The notes: generated by a model not told the origin, from the sequence alone. DNA of 64,000 nt from Streptomyces uncialis (GCF_001905345.1 NZ_LFBV01000011.1:221836-285835), one strand, 5' to 3'; shown: positions 34,688 to 43,437, counted from the first letter of the stretch. Numbers and translations: made by a program.

Positions 34688-34706
34688 TTATGCACTAGTG
34701 CAATAA
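34688..34706. promoter_or_regulatory. Palindromic operator between MocR and PNPOx-fold genes
   Basis: TGCACTAGTGCA (34691-34702) is a perfect 12-bp palindrome extending to TTA...TAA at the edges, in an AT-rich patch of the divergent promoter, 27 bases from the MocR start and 66 from the PNPOx-fold start. It is the obvious site for MocR. Confidence 0.72.
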
Positions 34707-34771
34707 CGACGGCAAGTGACCGGAGCGGCCGGACGGGCCCCCGGGTCAGCACCAGCACGAGGGAGACGGCC

Positions 34772-35452
34772 ATGCCGGAACAGACCGCCTACACCCCCAC
34801 GGGACGCACGGTCCCGACCCGTTCCCGCGAGCGGGCGTCCTACGACCGTGCCGTGGTGCACTCGATACTCGACGCCGCCTATGTCTGCCATCTGGGATTC
34901 ATCCGTGACGGCGCCCCGGTCGTGCTTCCCACGCTCTACGCGCGCGTGGGCGAGCACCTCTATGTGCACGGCTCCACGGGATCGCGCCCCTTGCGGATGG
35001 CGGGCCAGGGCGACCCGGGGCTCGCCGTCTGTGTCACCGTCACCCATGTCGACGGGCTGGTCCTCGCGCGGTCCGCGTTCCACCACTCGATCAACTACCG
35101 CTCGGTGGTCGTCCAGGGCATCGCCCACCCGGTGACCGACCCGGAGGAGAAGCGCGTGTCGCTCGACGCGCTGGTCGACCATGTCGTGCCCGGCCGCTCC
35201 GCCGACTCCCGGCCCGCGAACGCCAAGGAACTGGCGTCCACCGCCGTGCTCAGGCTCGACCTGGCCGAGGTCTCGGCGAAGTGCCGCGCGGGCGGACCGG
35301 GCGACGAGCCCGAGGACCTCGGACTGCCGCACTGGACGGGCGTGGTGCCCGTACGGCAGGCGTACGGTGCCCTCGTCCCGGCCGACGACCTCGCGGACGG
35401 GATCGCCGTACCGGAGTACCTGGCCCGCTTCCCTGGGCCCGACAGCTCCTGA
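34772..35452 (+). CDS. Pyridoxamine 5'-phosphate oxidase-fold flavoprotein
   Basis: This 226-residue split-beta-barrel protein of the FMN-binding PNPOx-related class has VCHLGFIRDGAPVVLPTLYA for the first strands, YVHGSTGSRPLRMAG for the FMN phosphate contact, and SINYRSVVVQGIAHPV with a conserved Arg. The length fits the family. It is divergent from the MocR regulator, which probably activates it. Members of this group are usually general flavin- or haem-binding reductases rather than true PdxH, and the typical PdxH C-terminal PLP-binding motif is not seen, so a B6 oxidase role is not claimed. Confidence 0.88.
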   Translation: MPEQTAYTPTGRTVPTRSRERASYDRAVVHSILDAAYVCHLGFIRDGAPVVLPTLYARVGEHLYVHGSTGSRPLRMAGQGDPGLAVCVTVTHVDGLVLARSAFHHSINYRSVVVQGIAHPVTDPEEKRVSLDALVDHVVPGRSADSRPANAKELASTAVLRLDLAEVSAKCRAGGPGDEPEDLGLPHWTGVVPVRQAYGALVPADDLADGIAVPEYLARFPGPDSS

Positions 35453-35500
35453 CCGACCGCTTCCTGACACGGCGGTTCCTGACGCACCCACTCCCCGAGC

Positions 35501-35592
35501 ACCGGTTCCGGGCCTACCGGTTCCACCCGTCCTTGGGCACCGGTTCCGGGCCCACCGGTTCCTTGACGCACCCGTCCCTGAGAACCGGTTCC
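35501..35592. repeat. Five copies of ACCGGTTCC within 92 bases
   Basis: ACCGGTTCC occurs at 35501, 35516, 35539, 35554 and 35584 (spacing 15, 23, 15, 30); two copies continue as GGGCC and one as GGACC. The interval lies between the convergent PNPOx-fold and EamA genes and otherwise contains nothing. Confidence 0.8.
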
Positions 35593-35710
35593 GGACCGGT
35601 CCCACCCCGTTCCGGACCACCGGGTGCCGGGGACGGCCGCGCCACGCGCGCCCAGTTCCCCCGGCACCGGGCGGACGCCCCGCCTCCGCCCCGTCCCCGG
35701 CACCCGGGGT

Positions 35711-36667
35711 TCAGACCCGTACGGCCTCGGCCGCCTTCCGTGCCCCGGCGGCGTCCCGGGTCTCCGCGACCGCCAGCCCCGTCACGGCGACCAGCATCAG
35801 CAGGGTGCCCGCGACCGTGGCGGGCGTCAGGGTCTCCCCCAGCACGGCCACCGCGATGACCGCGGCGCCGACCGGTTCCAGCAGCATGATCACCGACACG
35901 GTCGCGGACCGGACGACCGCGGCACCCGCGAAGTACAGCGCGTACGCGAGGGCGGTCGGCACCGCCGCGACGTACACCAGCAGGCCCAGGACGCGAAGGG
36001 GTTCAGCCGTGTGCGGGACCGGCCCTTCGAGCACGGCGAACGGCAGCAGGCAGACGGCCGTGACGGCGAACGCGCCCACGGTCGTGCCCACCGGGTCGCC
36101 GCCACCGCGGCCCCACCAGCGGGTCAGTACGGTCATGGCCGCGTAACCGCCCGCCGAGGCGACCGCGAGCAGCACCCCGAGCGGGCGGACACTCGTGGCG
36201 CCCCCGCCGAGCACGAGCACCGCCAGACCGGCGAGCGCCCCGCCGACCGCGAGCGTCCCGGCGCGCCCGAGGCGCTCCCCCAGGAGGACACGGGCACCGC
36301 AGGCGATCAGTACGGGACCGGCGCCCATGGTCACCACGGTCGCCACCGCGAGACCGGTGGCCTGGACGGCCGCGAAGTAGCAGGTCTGGAAGACCGCGAG
36401 GGCCACACCGGTGGCGGTGACCCGGAGCGCCGTACGGCGCCGGGACCCGGGCGCGGCGGCGACGCGTACGCGCGGCCTCAGCAACCGGACGGCGAGCAGC
36501 AGGACGAGTCCGCCGGCGCAGCGCCAGAAGGACAGGGCGACGGGCCCCATGTCGCTGACGCGGTAGAGCAGGGACGCCGCGGCCCCCGCGGTGCCCCAGG
36601 CGGCACCGGCGATGATCAGACAGAGGAGGCCTCGCCCTACGGGCAGGCCGGTGGCAGTGTTCGACAC
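35711..36667 (-). CDS. EamA-family (DMT) transporter
   Basis: This 318-residue integral membrane protein has ten predicted helices in two EamA halves (about residues 10-140 and 155-295), e.g. LLCLIIAGAAWGTAGAAASL at the start and PTALAYALYFAGAAVVRSAT in the second half, which also shows the family Glu/Pro motif MLLEPVGAAVIAVAVLGE. GTG at 36667 is preceded by GGAGAGATCAC. It exports metabolites or drugs; the substrate is unknown. A second EamA gene lies upstream on the same strand, but 227 bases and a hairpin separate them. Confidence 0.9.
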   Translation of the reverse strand: MSNTATGLPVGRGLLCLIIAGAAWGTAGAAASLLYRVSDMGPVALSFWRCAGGLVLLLAVRLLRPRVRVAAAPGSRRRTALRVTATGVALAVFQTCYFAAVQATGLAVATVVTMGAGPVLIACGARVLLGERLGRAGTLAVGGALAGLAVLVLGGGATSVRPLGVLLAVASAGGYAAMTVLTRWWGRGGGDPVGTTVGAFAVTAVCLLPFAVLEGPVPHTAEPLRVLGLLVYVAAVPTALAYALYFAGAAVVRSATVSVIMLLEPVGAAVIAVAVLGETLTPATVAGTLLMLVAVTGLAVAETRDAAGARKAAEAVRV

Positions 36668-36686
36668 GTGATCTCTCCGCGGATTC

Positions 36687-36733
36687 GCAGAAGTTCGGAA
36701 CGGGACCGTGGAGGGTCCCCGGACTTCTTCTGC
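36687..36733 (-). promoter_or_regulatory. Long leader hairpin before the first EamA gene
   Basis: GCAGAAGTTCGG pairs with CCGGACTTCTTCTGC (with a small bulge) and encloses a second perfect stem, GGGACC/GGTCCC. The structure ends 20 bases upstream of the GTG start, so it lies in the untranslated leader or acts as a terminator/attenuator after the upstream EamA gene. Confidence 0.5.
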
Positions 36734-36894
36734 GGGCAGCACCGCGCCGCCCGGCGACCGCCGGGCGGGACTACCGCAGGGCCCGCGTCAGCGGGTCGGG
36801 GGCGGAAGGACGAGAGCGCGTGCGTGCATGATCGTGAGCGTACGCGGGTCCGCCGGGGTGGGACAAGACCGGGTCGGGCCGGTCGGGCCGCCTG

Positions 36895-38001
36895 TCAGTC
36901 GGACCCGGACCGGGCGGCCGAATCCCCTTCCGGGGCCACGGAGGACACAGCGCCGACCGGTGCTTCGCCGGCCGCTGCGTCGGCGGCCAACGCGGCCGTG
37001 GTCGCGACCCCGCCACCGGCGGCGACCGGTTCGGCGGAACCCTTCACCGGCGTGGCGGACTGCGCGATGAACGCGCCGACGACGACCACCAGTCCGCCGA
37101 CGATCTGGGGGGTCGACAGCGCCTCGCCGAGCAGCACCCAGGCGAGGACCGTGGCGACGACCGCTTCCAGACAGGCCACCACCCCGGCGACCTGCGGTGA
37201 GAGCCGCCGCACCGACAGCACGCCGGTCATGTACGCGAGCACGGTCGCGATCAGGACGACCCAGCCGAGCAGCAGATAGGCCGCCACGGGGACGCCGTTC
37301 ATGTCGGCGGTCCCGGCGAGCACCGACCAGTCCATGCCCCAGGGGCGGGAGACGACCGTCAGCACGGCAGCGCCGATGAGCAGTCCGAAGGCGATGACCC
37401 CGAGCGGGTCCGGCGCGTCGGCGCCCGCGTCGCTGCCCTGGTCGGAGAGGAGGAAGTAGCAGGCCTGGCAGCAGGCGGCGCCGAAGGCGAGCAGCAGTCC
37501 GAGGGCGTCGAAGCTGAGGCCGGACCAGATCTCGACCACACAGGCGAGACCGCCGACGGCGAGCACGACCCCGACGGCGGCGGCACGTGTCACGGGGCGC
37601 CGCTGGACGAACCGCACGTAGCCGAGCAGCAGCGCCGGTCCCAGGTACTCGACGAGCAGCGCGACCCCGACCGGGATACGGGAGATGGACGCGAAGTAGA
37701 ACGCCTGGACGCCCGCGACGGCGAGCAGTCCGAAGCCCGCCAGCAACGCGGGCCGCCGGCGCAGCAGATCCCGGTGGCGCCAGGCGAGGGGCAGCATCAG
37801 GAGTGCGGCCCCCGCGACCCTCAGCCACACCACGTGCAGTGGGTCGAGCCCGGCCTCGATCAGGGGCTTGGCCGCGACTCCGGAGCCGCCGAAGGCGAGC
37901 GCCGACACAAGGGCGATGCCCAGACCCACACCGCGGTTCCGGCCGCTCTGATCCAGCTGAGAGGTACGCACCGGCACATGATGCCAGCCGCGACCGGGCA
38001 T
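36895..38001 (-). CDS. EamA-family (DMT) transporter, second copy
   Basis: This 368-residue membrane protein has ten helices in two halves (e.g. GLGIALVSALAFGGSGVAAK, then VAGVVACLEAVVATVLAWVL with the family EAVVA motif). An Ala/Gly/Val-rich cytoplasmic tail of about 50 residues follows (from about residue 320), longer than usual and low in complexity. The ATG at 38001 is the best start; a GTG at 37977 is equally possible and neither has a good ribosome site. It is only distantly similar to the downstream EamA protein, so a heterodimer is less likely than two separate exporters. Confidence 0.9.
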   Translation of the reverse strand: MPGRGWHHVPVRTSQLDQSGRNRGVGLGIALVSALAFGGSGVAAKPLIEAGLDPLHVVWLRVAGAALLMLPLAWRHRDLLRRRPALLAGFGLLAVAGVQAFYFASISRIPVGVALLVEYLGPALLLGYVRFVQRRPVTRAAAVGVVLAVGGLACVVEIWSGLSFDALGLLLAFGAACCQACYFLLSDQGSDAGADAPDPLGVIAFGLLIGAAVLTVVSRPWGMDWSVLAGTADMNGVPVAAYLLLGWVVLIATVLAYMTGVLSVRRLSPQVAGVVACLEAVVATVLAWVLLGEALSTPQIVGGLVVVVGAFIAQSATPVKGSAEPVAAGGGVATTAALAADAAAGEAPVGAVSSVAPEGDSAARSGSD

Positions 38002-38183
38002 GTCATGAGCGTGTACCGAGTTGACACCTGTCCCGGAGCGGCCACCGGCCGAACCCCGTACGCGGCACGTCGCCCGCCCCGTACGGATCTCCGCCGGGAC
38101 GGCCACCGCGCGGCGGGCGGAGCGGTCAGCGGGCGGAGAACCGGGCCGGTGGGGATCAGGGAGCGGGGATCAGGGGGCAGGGA

Positions 38184-38822
38184 TCAGGGCGTGGGCCAGG
38201 CGGTCCCGTCGCCGCTCCCCCACTCCTCGCGTCCGGCGTCGGCGAGTCCGGCCGCCGCCCGCGCGCCCACCTCCGCGGGCTCCACCCCGGAGTGCAGCAG
38301 CACCTCGACGGCACGGCACTCACGGTCGGCGAGCAGCGCGACGAAGAGGTCCAGCCCCCGCGCCCGGTGCTCACCACGCCGCCGGGCGCGCGCCACGGCA
38401 CGCTCCAGGGCCGCCGCGGCGGACGGCGACCAGCGGATGTCACGTGAGGTGTCCCGAACGGCGGTGGCGGCGCCGACGACGGGAACCGCGCCGGAGTCCT
38501 CCACCGAGGACTGCCACTGGAGGCCGTAGCCGATGCTCCGCTGGACGAGATAGCCGAGGACCCGGACGGTCTGCGGCCCCTCGCCGAACGCGGTCCGCAC
38601 GGCGGGGTCGCTCTCCAGGAGCGAGTGCAGGAGGTGGGCGGTGTCGATCTGGCGGTCCCCGTCGCGCATGGCCCGCCGTCTGGCGCCCGCGACCACCGAG
38701 ATCACCTCGGCTCGGAGCCGGTCGTCGGATTCGGGTCGTACGGCTCCGCCGCTGTCGGCGGACTGTTGCGGGATACGGGGTTGCACAACTCCTACCCCAT
38801 CACCCCAACCAGGCGAAAACAT
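38184..38822 (-). CDS. Clp N-terminal-domain protein
   Basis: This is a 212-residue protein with two Clp-N-type repeats and no AAA module. The first repeat is AEVISVVAGARRRAMRDGDRQ ... TAHLLHSLLESDP; the second is SPSAAAALERAVARARRRGE ... GLDLFVALLADRECRAVEVL. Such stand-alone Clp-N proteins in actinomycetes are thought to be adaptor- or ClpS-like, or to bind peptides. The start is uncertain (ATG at 38822, GTG at 38789). It is read divergently from the next small gene. A short stretch of GGGATCAGGG repeats follows its stop. Confidence 0.8.
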   Translation of the reverse strand: MFSPGWGDGVGVVQPRIPQQSADSGGAVRPESDDRLRAEVISVVAGARRRAMRDGDRQIDTAHLLHSLLESDPAVRTAFGEGPQTVRVLGYLVQRSIGYGLQWQSSVEDSGAVPVVGAATAVRDTSRDIRWSPSAAAALERAVARARRRGEHRARGLDLFVALLADRECRAVEVLLHSGVEPAEVGARAAAGLADAGREEWGSGDGTAWPTP

Positions 38823-39016
38823 CACCGGAGGGGAGCATTCCCGCATCCGACAGAGGTTGGGCATGGGCGTTCCGGTTGTCCTCCTCAGGAAGGAGATCGC
38901 GCGCTTTCTCGTCCGCGCCGTGCGCGCCCCCTTGCCTCCGGAGCGCACCCCTGCGCACCACCCGGAGCGCGGACCCGCGCCATCCGGCCCGTCCGGACCC
39001 CGGAGCCAATCGGAAT

Positions 39017-39256
39017 ATGTGGTTCCGATCAGCAACCGGCGGGTTTTCCCGTACGTCCTTCAGGAGCATGGAGGACGAGTGCTGGCTCGTGACCTTGCCG
39101 TCCATCGACGGCAGGGATTACGTGTACCGGGTCTACGCCCCCGACGACGCCCTGCTCGCGGACCTGTTCTGGGAAGCCTGGCACTGTCATGACGAGGGTC
39201 CCCACCCCAGGGCGTTCGACCTGTTCGACGCGGCGGAGATCCGGCGCGTGCGCTGA
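39017..39256 (+). CDS. Small hypothetical protein
   Basis: This 79-residue protein has an aromatic and acidic body: CWLVTLPSIDGRDYVYRVYA followed by DDALLADLFWEAWHCHDEGP. Codon use marks it as coding. The ATG at 39017 is chosen; the ATG at 39068 has AGGAG almost touching it and would give a 62-residue protein. No signal peptide or known catalytic motif is seen. It is divergent from the Clp-N gene. Confidence 0.6.
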   Translation: MWFRSATGGFSRTSFRSMEDECWLVTLPSIDGRDYVYRVYAPDDALLADLFWEAWHCHDEGPHPRAFDLFDAAEIRRVR

Positions 39257-39424
39257 CGCCCGCCCCGCGCACACCGTTCCCCGAGCGCCGTCCCGTCCAG
39301 CGCGCCACCCCCAGCGCTCCGGCCCCGGCCCCGCCTCACCCCTGACAGCCCGACCCGGCCGACCCGGCGTCCGTCGCCCCGGCATCGGCCGAACTCGACC
39401 CCCACCGGCTCGGCCTCTGCCGGC

Positions 39425-40030
39425 TCAACCCTCGTCGGCGAGGATCAGATACAGCTTCTTGCGGGCCTCGTTGATCACGGCGACCGCTTTGTCGCGCTGC
39501 TCCTTGTCGCCGGTCCTCCAGACTTGGCCGAACGCGTCCATCAGCCCGGTCCCGGCCTGCCGGATCTCGTTCAGCGCCTCCCGGTCGGCCCCGCGCCCGG
39601 CGTCCTCCCAGGGCGCGTCCGGGCCGTCCGCCGCGGCCTGCCTGCCGGGCTCGGTGAGCGAGAACAGCTTCTTGCCGCCGTCCGTGGCGCTGCTGATCAG
39701 ACCCTCGTCCTCCAGCAGCTGCAAGGTCGGGTACACCGAGCCCGGACTGGGCTTCCACACCCCGCCGCTGCGCTCGGCGATCTCCTGGATCATCTCGTAG
39801 CCGTGCATCGCACGGTCCTTCAGCAGGACCAGGATCGACGCGCGCACGTCCCCGCGCCGCGCCCGCCCCCTCGGTCCGCCACGGCCGCGCCCGCCCCACG
39901 GCCCCCCGCCCGGACCGAAGCCCGGCCCGAAGGGACCGAAGGCGGCCCGCCTGCCTTCGAAGCCGCCCCGACCGTGATGTCCGGGGCCGCACGAGCCCTG
40001 CCCGTCGTATTCGTGTCCATGGGGACGCAT
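39425..40030 (-). CDS. PadR-family transcription regulator
   Basis: This 201-residue regulator has a His/Gly-rich N-terminal tail (about residues 1-60) followed by the PadR winged helix: VRASILVLLKDRAMHGYEMIQ, SGGVWKPSPGSVYPTLQLLEDEGLI, then TEPGRQAA and an all-helical dimerisation tail. ATG at 40030 is eight bases after AAGGAG. PadR proteins repress stress or drug-efflux genes. No transporter is adjacent; the only near partner is the palindrome upstream, so it probably controls itself. The His/Gly-rich tail (HGHEYDGQGSCGPGHHGRGG) could bind metal, which is unusual for the family. Confidence 0.9.
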   Translation of the reverse strand: MRPHGHEYDGQGSCGPGHHGRGGFEGRRAAFGPFGPGFGPGGGPWGGRGRGGPRGRARRGDVRASILVLLKDRAMHGYEMIQEIAERSGGVWKPSPGSVYPTLQLLEDEGLISSATDGGKKLFSLTEPGRQAAADGPDAPWEDAGRGADREALNEIRQAGTGLMDAFGQVWRTGDKEQRDKAVAVINEARKKLYLILADEG

Positions 40031-40072
40031 AGCGATCACTCCTTAGTTCATTGATCGGTCGCGATACGTCAA

Positions 40073-40082
40073 CGATATATCG
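40073..40082. promoter_or_regulatory. Palindrome upstream of PadR gene
   Basis: CGATATATCG, a perfect 10-bp palindrome, lies 42 bases upstream of the PadR start in an AT-rich patch that also contains the related GCGATACGTC. It is a possible PadR operator. Confidence 0.45.
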
Positions 40083-40261
40083 GAGCGACGGTCATAGCAA
40101 GACCCCCGAAGACGACCGGGCCGACCTGTCGGGGGCTCCGCATCCGGCCGCCGCGGACACCCGGGTCGGGCACGGCCCGGACGGCGGGCCATGCGGCGGC
40201 GTCCTTGCCGACCAGGAACAACGGAACATCCGCACCAGGGAAGAAAAAGTTCGGACGCCGA

Positions 40262-40288
40262 TGTCGAGAACCCGTGTCCGGCTCCGTC
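40262..40288 (+). promoter_or_regulatory. Candidate ECF42-type promoter of the DGPF/sigma operon
   Basis: TGTCGA at 40262-40267, a 17-base spacer and CGTC at 40285-40288 match the -35 TGTCGA and -10 CG(A/T)C elements reported for ECF42 promoters, as I remember them. The pair lies 52 bases before the DGPF gene start, so the sigma factor encoded in this operon would transcribe its own operon. Confidence 0.65.
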
Positions 40289-40339
40289 CCAGGGTCGAAC
40301 GCGGCCACCATGGGTCGCACCAGTACCGAGGAGAAGACG

Positions 40340-40747
40340 ATGGCCAAGTACCTGCTGCTCAAGCACTACCGTGGCGCCCCGGCCGCGGTGAACGACGTAC
40401 CGATGGACCGGTGGACACCCGAGGAGATCTCCGCCCACATCCAGTACATGAACGACTTCGCGGCCCGTCTGGAGAAGACCGGCGAGTTCGTCGACGGTCA
40501 GGCGCTCGCACCCGAGGGGACGTTCGTCCGGTACGACGGCGAGGGCCGTCCGCCGGTCACCGACGGCCCGTTCCCCGAGACCAAGGACCTCATCGCCGGC
40601 TGGATGGTGATCGACGTCGACACCTATGACCGCGCCGTCGCACTGGCCGGTGAGCTGTCGGCCGCCCCCGGGGCGGGCGGGAAGCCGATCCACGAGTGGC
40701 TGGAGCTCCGCCCGTTCCTGACCGCGCCGCCCACCGTCACCGAGTGA
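40340..40747 (+). CDS. YCII-related DGPF-domain protein
   Basis: This 135-residue YCII-like protein has the diagnostic DGPF in VTDGPFPETKDLIAG and starts MAKYLLLKHYRG. ATG at 40340 is preceded by GAGGAGAAGACG. The last four bases (GTGA) overlap the ECF sigma gene, so translation is coupled. DGPF proteins are the standard partners of ECF42-group sigma factors. They have a ferredoxin-like fold with unknown chemistry and replace the anti-sigma factor found with other ECFs. Confidence 0.95.
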   Translation: MAKYLLLKHYRGAPAAVNDVPMDRWTPEEISAHIQYMNDFAARLEKTGEFVDGQALAPEGTFVRYDGEGRPPVTDGPFPETKDLIAGWMVIDVDTYDRAVALAGELSAAPGAGGKPIHEWLELRPFLTAPPTVTE

Positions 40748-41901
40748 CCTCCGAGGTGGACGCGGAGCTGCTCCGCCGCCTCACGCCGAGCGTGATCGGT
40801 GTCCTCGTCCGCCGCGGAGCCGACTTCGCGGCGGCCGAGGACGCGGTGCAGGACGCACTGGTCGAGGCGGTCCGCCACTGGCCGGCCGATCCCCCTCGGG
40901 ACCCGAAGGGCTGGCTGGTCACCGCGGCCTGGCGCAAGTTCCTCGACGCGACCCGCGCGGAGACCGCCCGCCGCCGGCGTGAGGACCTCGCCGACGAGGA
41001 ACCCGCGCCCGGGCCCGCGTCCGCGGCGGACGACACCCTCCAGCTCTACTTCCTGTGCGCCCACCCGTCGCTGACCCCGTCGTCCGCCGTCGCGCTCACA
41101 CTACGCGCCGTCGGCGGACTGACCACCCGCCAGATCGCCCGCGCCTATCTGGTGCCCGAGGCGACCATGGCGCAACGGATCAGCCGGGCCAAGCGCACCG
41201 TCTCCGGTGTGCGGTTCGACCGGCCCGGCGATGTCGCCACCGTGCTGCGCGTGCTCTACCTGGTCTTCAACGAGGGCTACTCCGGCGATGTCGACCTGGC
41301 CGCCGAGGCCATCCGGCTCACCCGGCTGCTCGCGGCCCGGGTCGACCACCCGGAGGCGGCGGGACTGCTCGCCCTGATGCTGCTCCACCACGCCCGGCGC
41401 GCGGCCCGGACCACACCCGACGGCGGTCTGGTGCCGCTCGCCGAGCAGGACCGCGGCAGGTGGGACACCGCGCTGATCACCGAGGGCGTCGGAATCCTCC
41501 AGGCGGCCCTCGCCCGCGACCGGCTGGGCGAGTTCCAGGCCCAGGCCGCCGTCGCGGCGCTCCACGCCGACGCGCCCACCGCCGAGGAGACCGACTGGCC
41601 GCAGATCGTCGAGTGGTACGACGAGCTCGTACGGCTGACGGACAGCCCCGTCGTCCGGCTCAACCGCGCGGTGGCCGTCGGCGAGGCCGAGGGACCGCGC
41701 GCGGGGCTCGCGGCCCTCGCGGAGCTGGACGTGTCGCTCCCGCGCCATACCGCGGTGACGGCGTACCTCCATGAGCGCGACGGCGACCTGGCGACGGCCG
41801 CCCGGCTGTACGCCGAAGCGGCCCGCAAGGCGTCCAACCTTGCCGAGCGCGACCATCTGAACCGGCAGGCCGCCAGGCTCAACACCCGCGAGCCGCGCTG
41901 A
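40744..41901 (+). CDS. ECF42-group RNA polymerase sigma factor with C-terminal TPR-like extension
   Basis: This 385-residue protein has sigma region 2 (AEDAVQDALVEAVRHWP, DPKGWLVTAAWRKFLDATR) and region 4 (LTLRAVGGLTTRQIARAYLVPEATMAQRISRAK), then a C-terminal extension of about 200 residues. The extension carries the family hallmark LYLVFNEGYSGD followed by helical TPR-like repeats to the end. The GTG at 40744 overlaps the DGPF stop. In the ECF42 group the extension is needed for activity and there is no anti-sigma factor; none is encoded here either. The candidate TGTCGA/CGTC promoter upstream suggests autoregulation. Confidence 0.95.
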   Translation: MTSEVDAELLRRLTPSVIGVLVRRGADFAAAEDAVQDALVEAVRHWPADPPRDPKGWLVTAAWRKFLDATRAETARRRREDLADEEPAPGPASAADDTLQLYFLCAHPSLTPSSAVALTLRAVGGLTTRQIARAYLVPEATMAQRISRAKRTVSGVRFDRPGDVATVLRVLYLVFNEGYSGDVDLAAEAIRLTRLLAARVDHPEAAGLLALMLLHHARRAARTTPDGGLVPLAEQDRGRWDTALITEGVGILQAALARDRLGEFQAQAAVAALHADAPTAEETDWPQIVEWYDELVRLTDSPVVRLNRAVAVGEAEGPRAGLAALAELDVSLPRHTAVTAYLHERDGDLATAARLYAEAARKASNLAERDHLNRQAARLNTREPR

Positions 41902-42045
41902 GCGGTCCCGTTCGGGCCGGGCCGACCGTGAGCCGGGCCGACCGTGAGCGGGACACAGGCCGGACCAGGACCTGGCGCCCCGGTGCGGACCGCCGTGCTC
42001 CGGTCCGCACCGGGAGGCGCCGGCCCCGGTCTGACGCGCCCTGGC

Positions 42046-43437
42046 TCAGGCCATCTCGGGCTGCGGTTCCAGTCGCTGCGCCGGGGTGATCTGCGGCTGG
42101 TCCCACAGCTTGGCGATCCGCGCGTAGGCGTACACCACGGAGCACATCGCCAGGATGAGAAGGGGTCCGAACACCCACGGGTACTCGGCCATCTCCATCG
42201 ACAGATAGCGATAGGACACCAGGAACGCGACGAAGACCGCTGTGCCGTAGGCGACCAGCTGGATTCCCTTGCGGTCCCAGCCGCGGTCGAGCTGGCGCAT
42301 GCCTGCCTCGATCGTGACCGCGAACACCACACCGGCGACGAGGTCCACGCCGTAGTGGTAGCCGAACCCGAGCGTCGCGGCGAGCGTGGCGATCAGCCAG
42401 AACGCCCCGGCGTACCGCAGGAGCCGCGGGCCCTTGCGGGAGTGGATGAAGATCACGGTGGCCCACGCCGTGTGCAGGCTGGGCATGCAGTTGCGCGGGG
42501 TGATCTCGTCGAAGGGCATCTGTTCCGGGGCACTGATCTGCGGCAGCGTGTTGGGCCACAGATCGGCCACCGCCCACTGCCCGCCGTCGGCGCCGTAGGC
42601 GAAGATCGGTCCGACCACCGGGAAGATCATGTAGATGCCCGGCCCGAGCAGGCCGACCATCAGGAAGGTGCGGACCAGATGATGGCCCGGGAAGCGGCGT
42701 TCGGCGGACACATGGCGCAGCTGGTACAGCGCGACGACGACCGCGGCCACCGCGAGCTGCACATATATCCAGTCGAGGAACGTGTGACCCATCGGGCCGG
42801 TGGCCTCGACGACCCGGCCCACCAGCCACGAGGGGTCGCCCAGCGCCTGGTCGGCGGCGGCCAGATACGGGTCGAGCACCTGCGGCCGGGCCTTCGACGT
42901 GATCAGCAGCCAGGTGTCGCCGGTCTTACGTCCGGCCACCAGCAGCAGACCCAGCCCGACGCCCTTCAGCAGCAGTACCCGGTCCTCGCCCGTGCGGCGC
43001 GTGAAGGCGATGACCGCACAGCCCAGGATCACCCACAACGCGCCGTTGCCGTAGGCGAACTTGGCGTCGACCGCCCACCGCACCAGCGCGAAGACGATGT
43101 CGATGCCCACCGCGGTACCGGCCGCGATGAACCGCTCCCGCCGGGTGAGCACCACCAGCATCAACGCCATGCTGGCGTACAGCAGCGGTCCCGACGCGGG
43201 CGCGAACACCACTTCTCGCGCCTGGTGGACGATCGGCCCCGGCAGGCCGTAGTGGCGCGCGGCGATTTCCAGCGCGATGAGGAATCCGAGGGCCACCACA
43301 CCCGCCGTGGCCCACATCACCACCCGTGGCTGACGCCACTCGGTGGACGCAAGTCTGCATTTTATTCGCGAAAACACCCGCGATGCTATGGATATCAATT
43401 GTTTGGCCGATTTGTTAGATTTTAAGTAATAGGTCAC
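42046..43437 (-). CDS. PAP2-superfamily membrane phosphatase (AUR1-like)
   Basis: This polytopic protein of up to 463 residues has phosphatidic-acid-phosphatase type 2 motifs CMPSLHTAWA (catalytic His) and YHYGVDLVAGVV, with membrane helices over most of its length. The resemblance is to the inositolphosphotransferase/AUR1 subgroup. The start is unsure: the GTG at 43437 follows AAGG too closely, and the first 40 residues (Lys/Ser/Arg-rich, coded in AT-rich DNA) are unlike the rest; a start near MWATAGVVALGFL (ATG about 43317) would also give a whole domain. The likely job is removal or transfer of phosphate on a lipid or polyprenyl phosphate at the membrane. Confidence 0.85.
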   Translation of the reverse strand: MTYYLKSNKSAKQLISIASRVFSRIKCRLASTEWRQPRVVMWATAGVVALGFLIALEIAARHYGLPGPIVHQAREVVFAPASGPLLYASMALMLVVLTRRERFIAAGTAVGIDIVFALVRWAVDAKFAYGNGALWVILGCAVIAFTRRTGEDRVLLLKGVGLGLLLVAGRKTGDTWLLITSKARPQVLDPYLAAADQALGDPSWLVGRVVEATGPMGHTFLDWIYVQLAVAAVVVALYQLRHVSAERRFPGHHLVRTFLMVGLLGPGIYMIFPVVGPIFAYGADGGQWAVADLWPNTLPQISAPEQMPFDEITPRNCMPSLHTAWATVIFIHSRKGPRLLRYAGAFWLIATLAATLGFGYHYGVDLVAGVVFAVTIEAGMRQLDRGWDRKGIQLVAYGTAVFVAFLVSYRYLSMEMAEYPWVFGPLLILAMCSVVYAYARIAKLWDQPQITPAQRLEPQPEMA

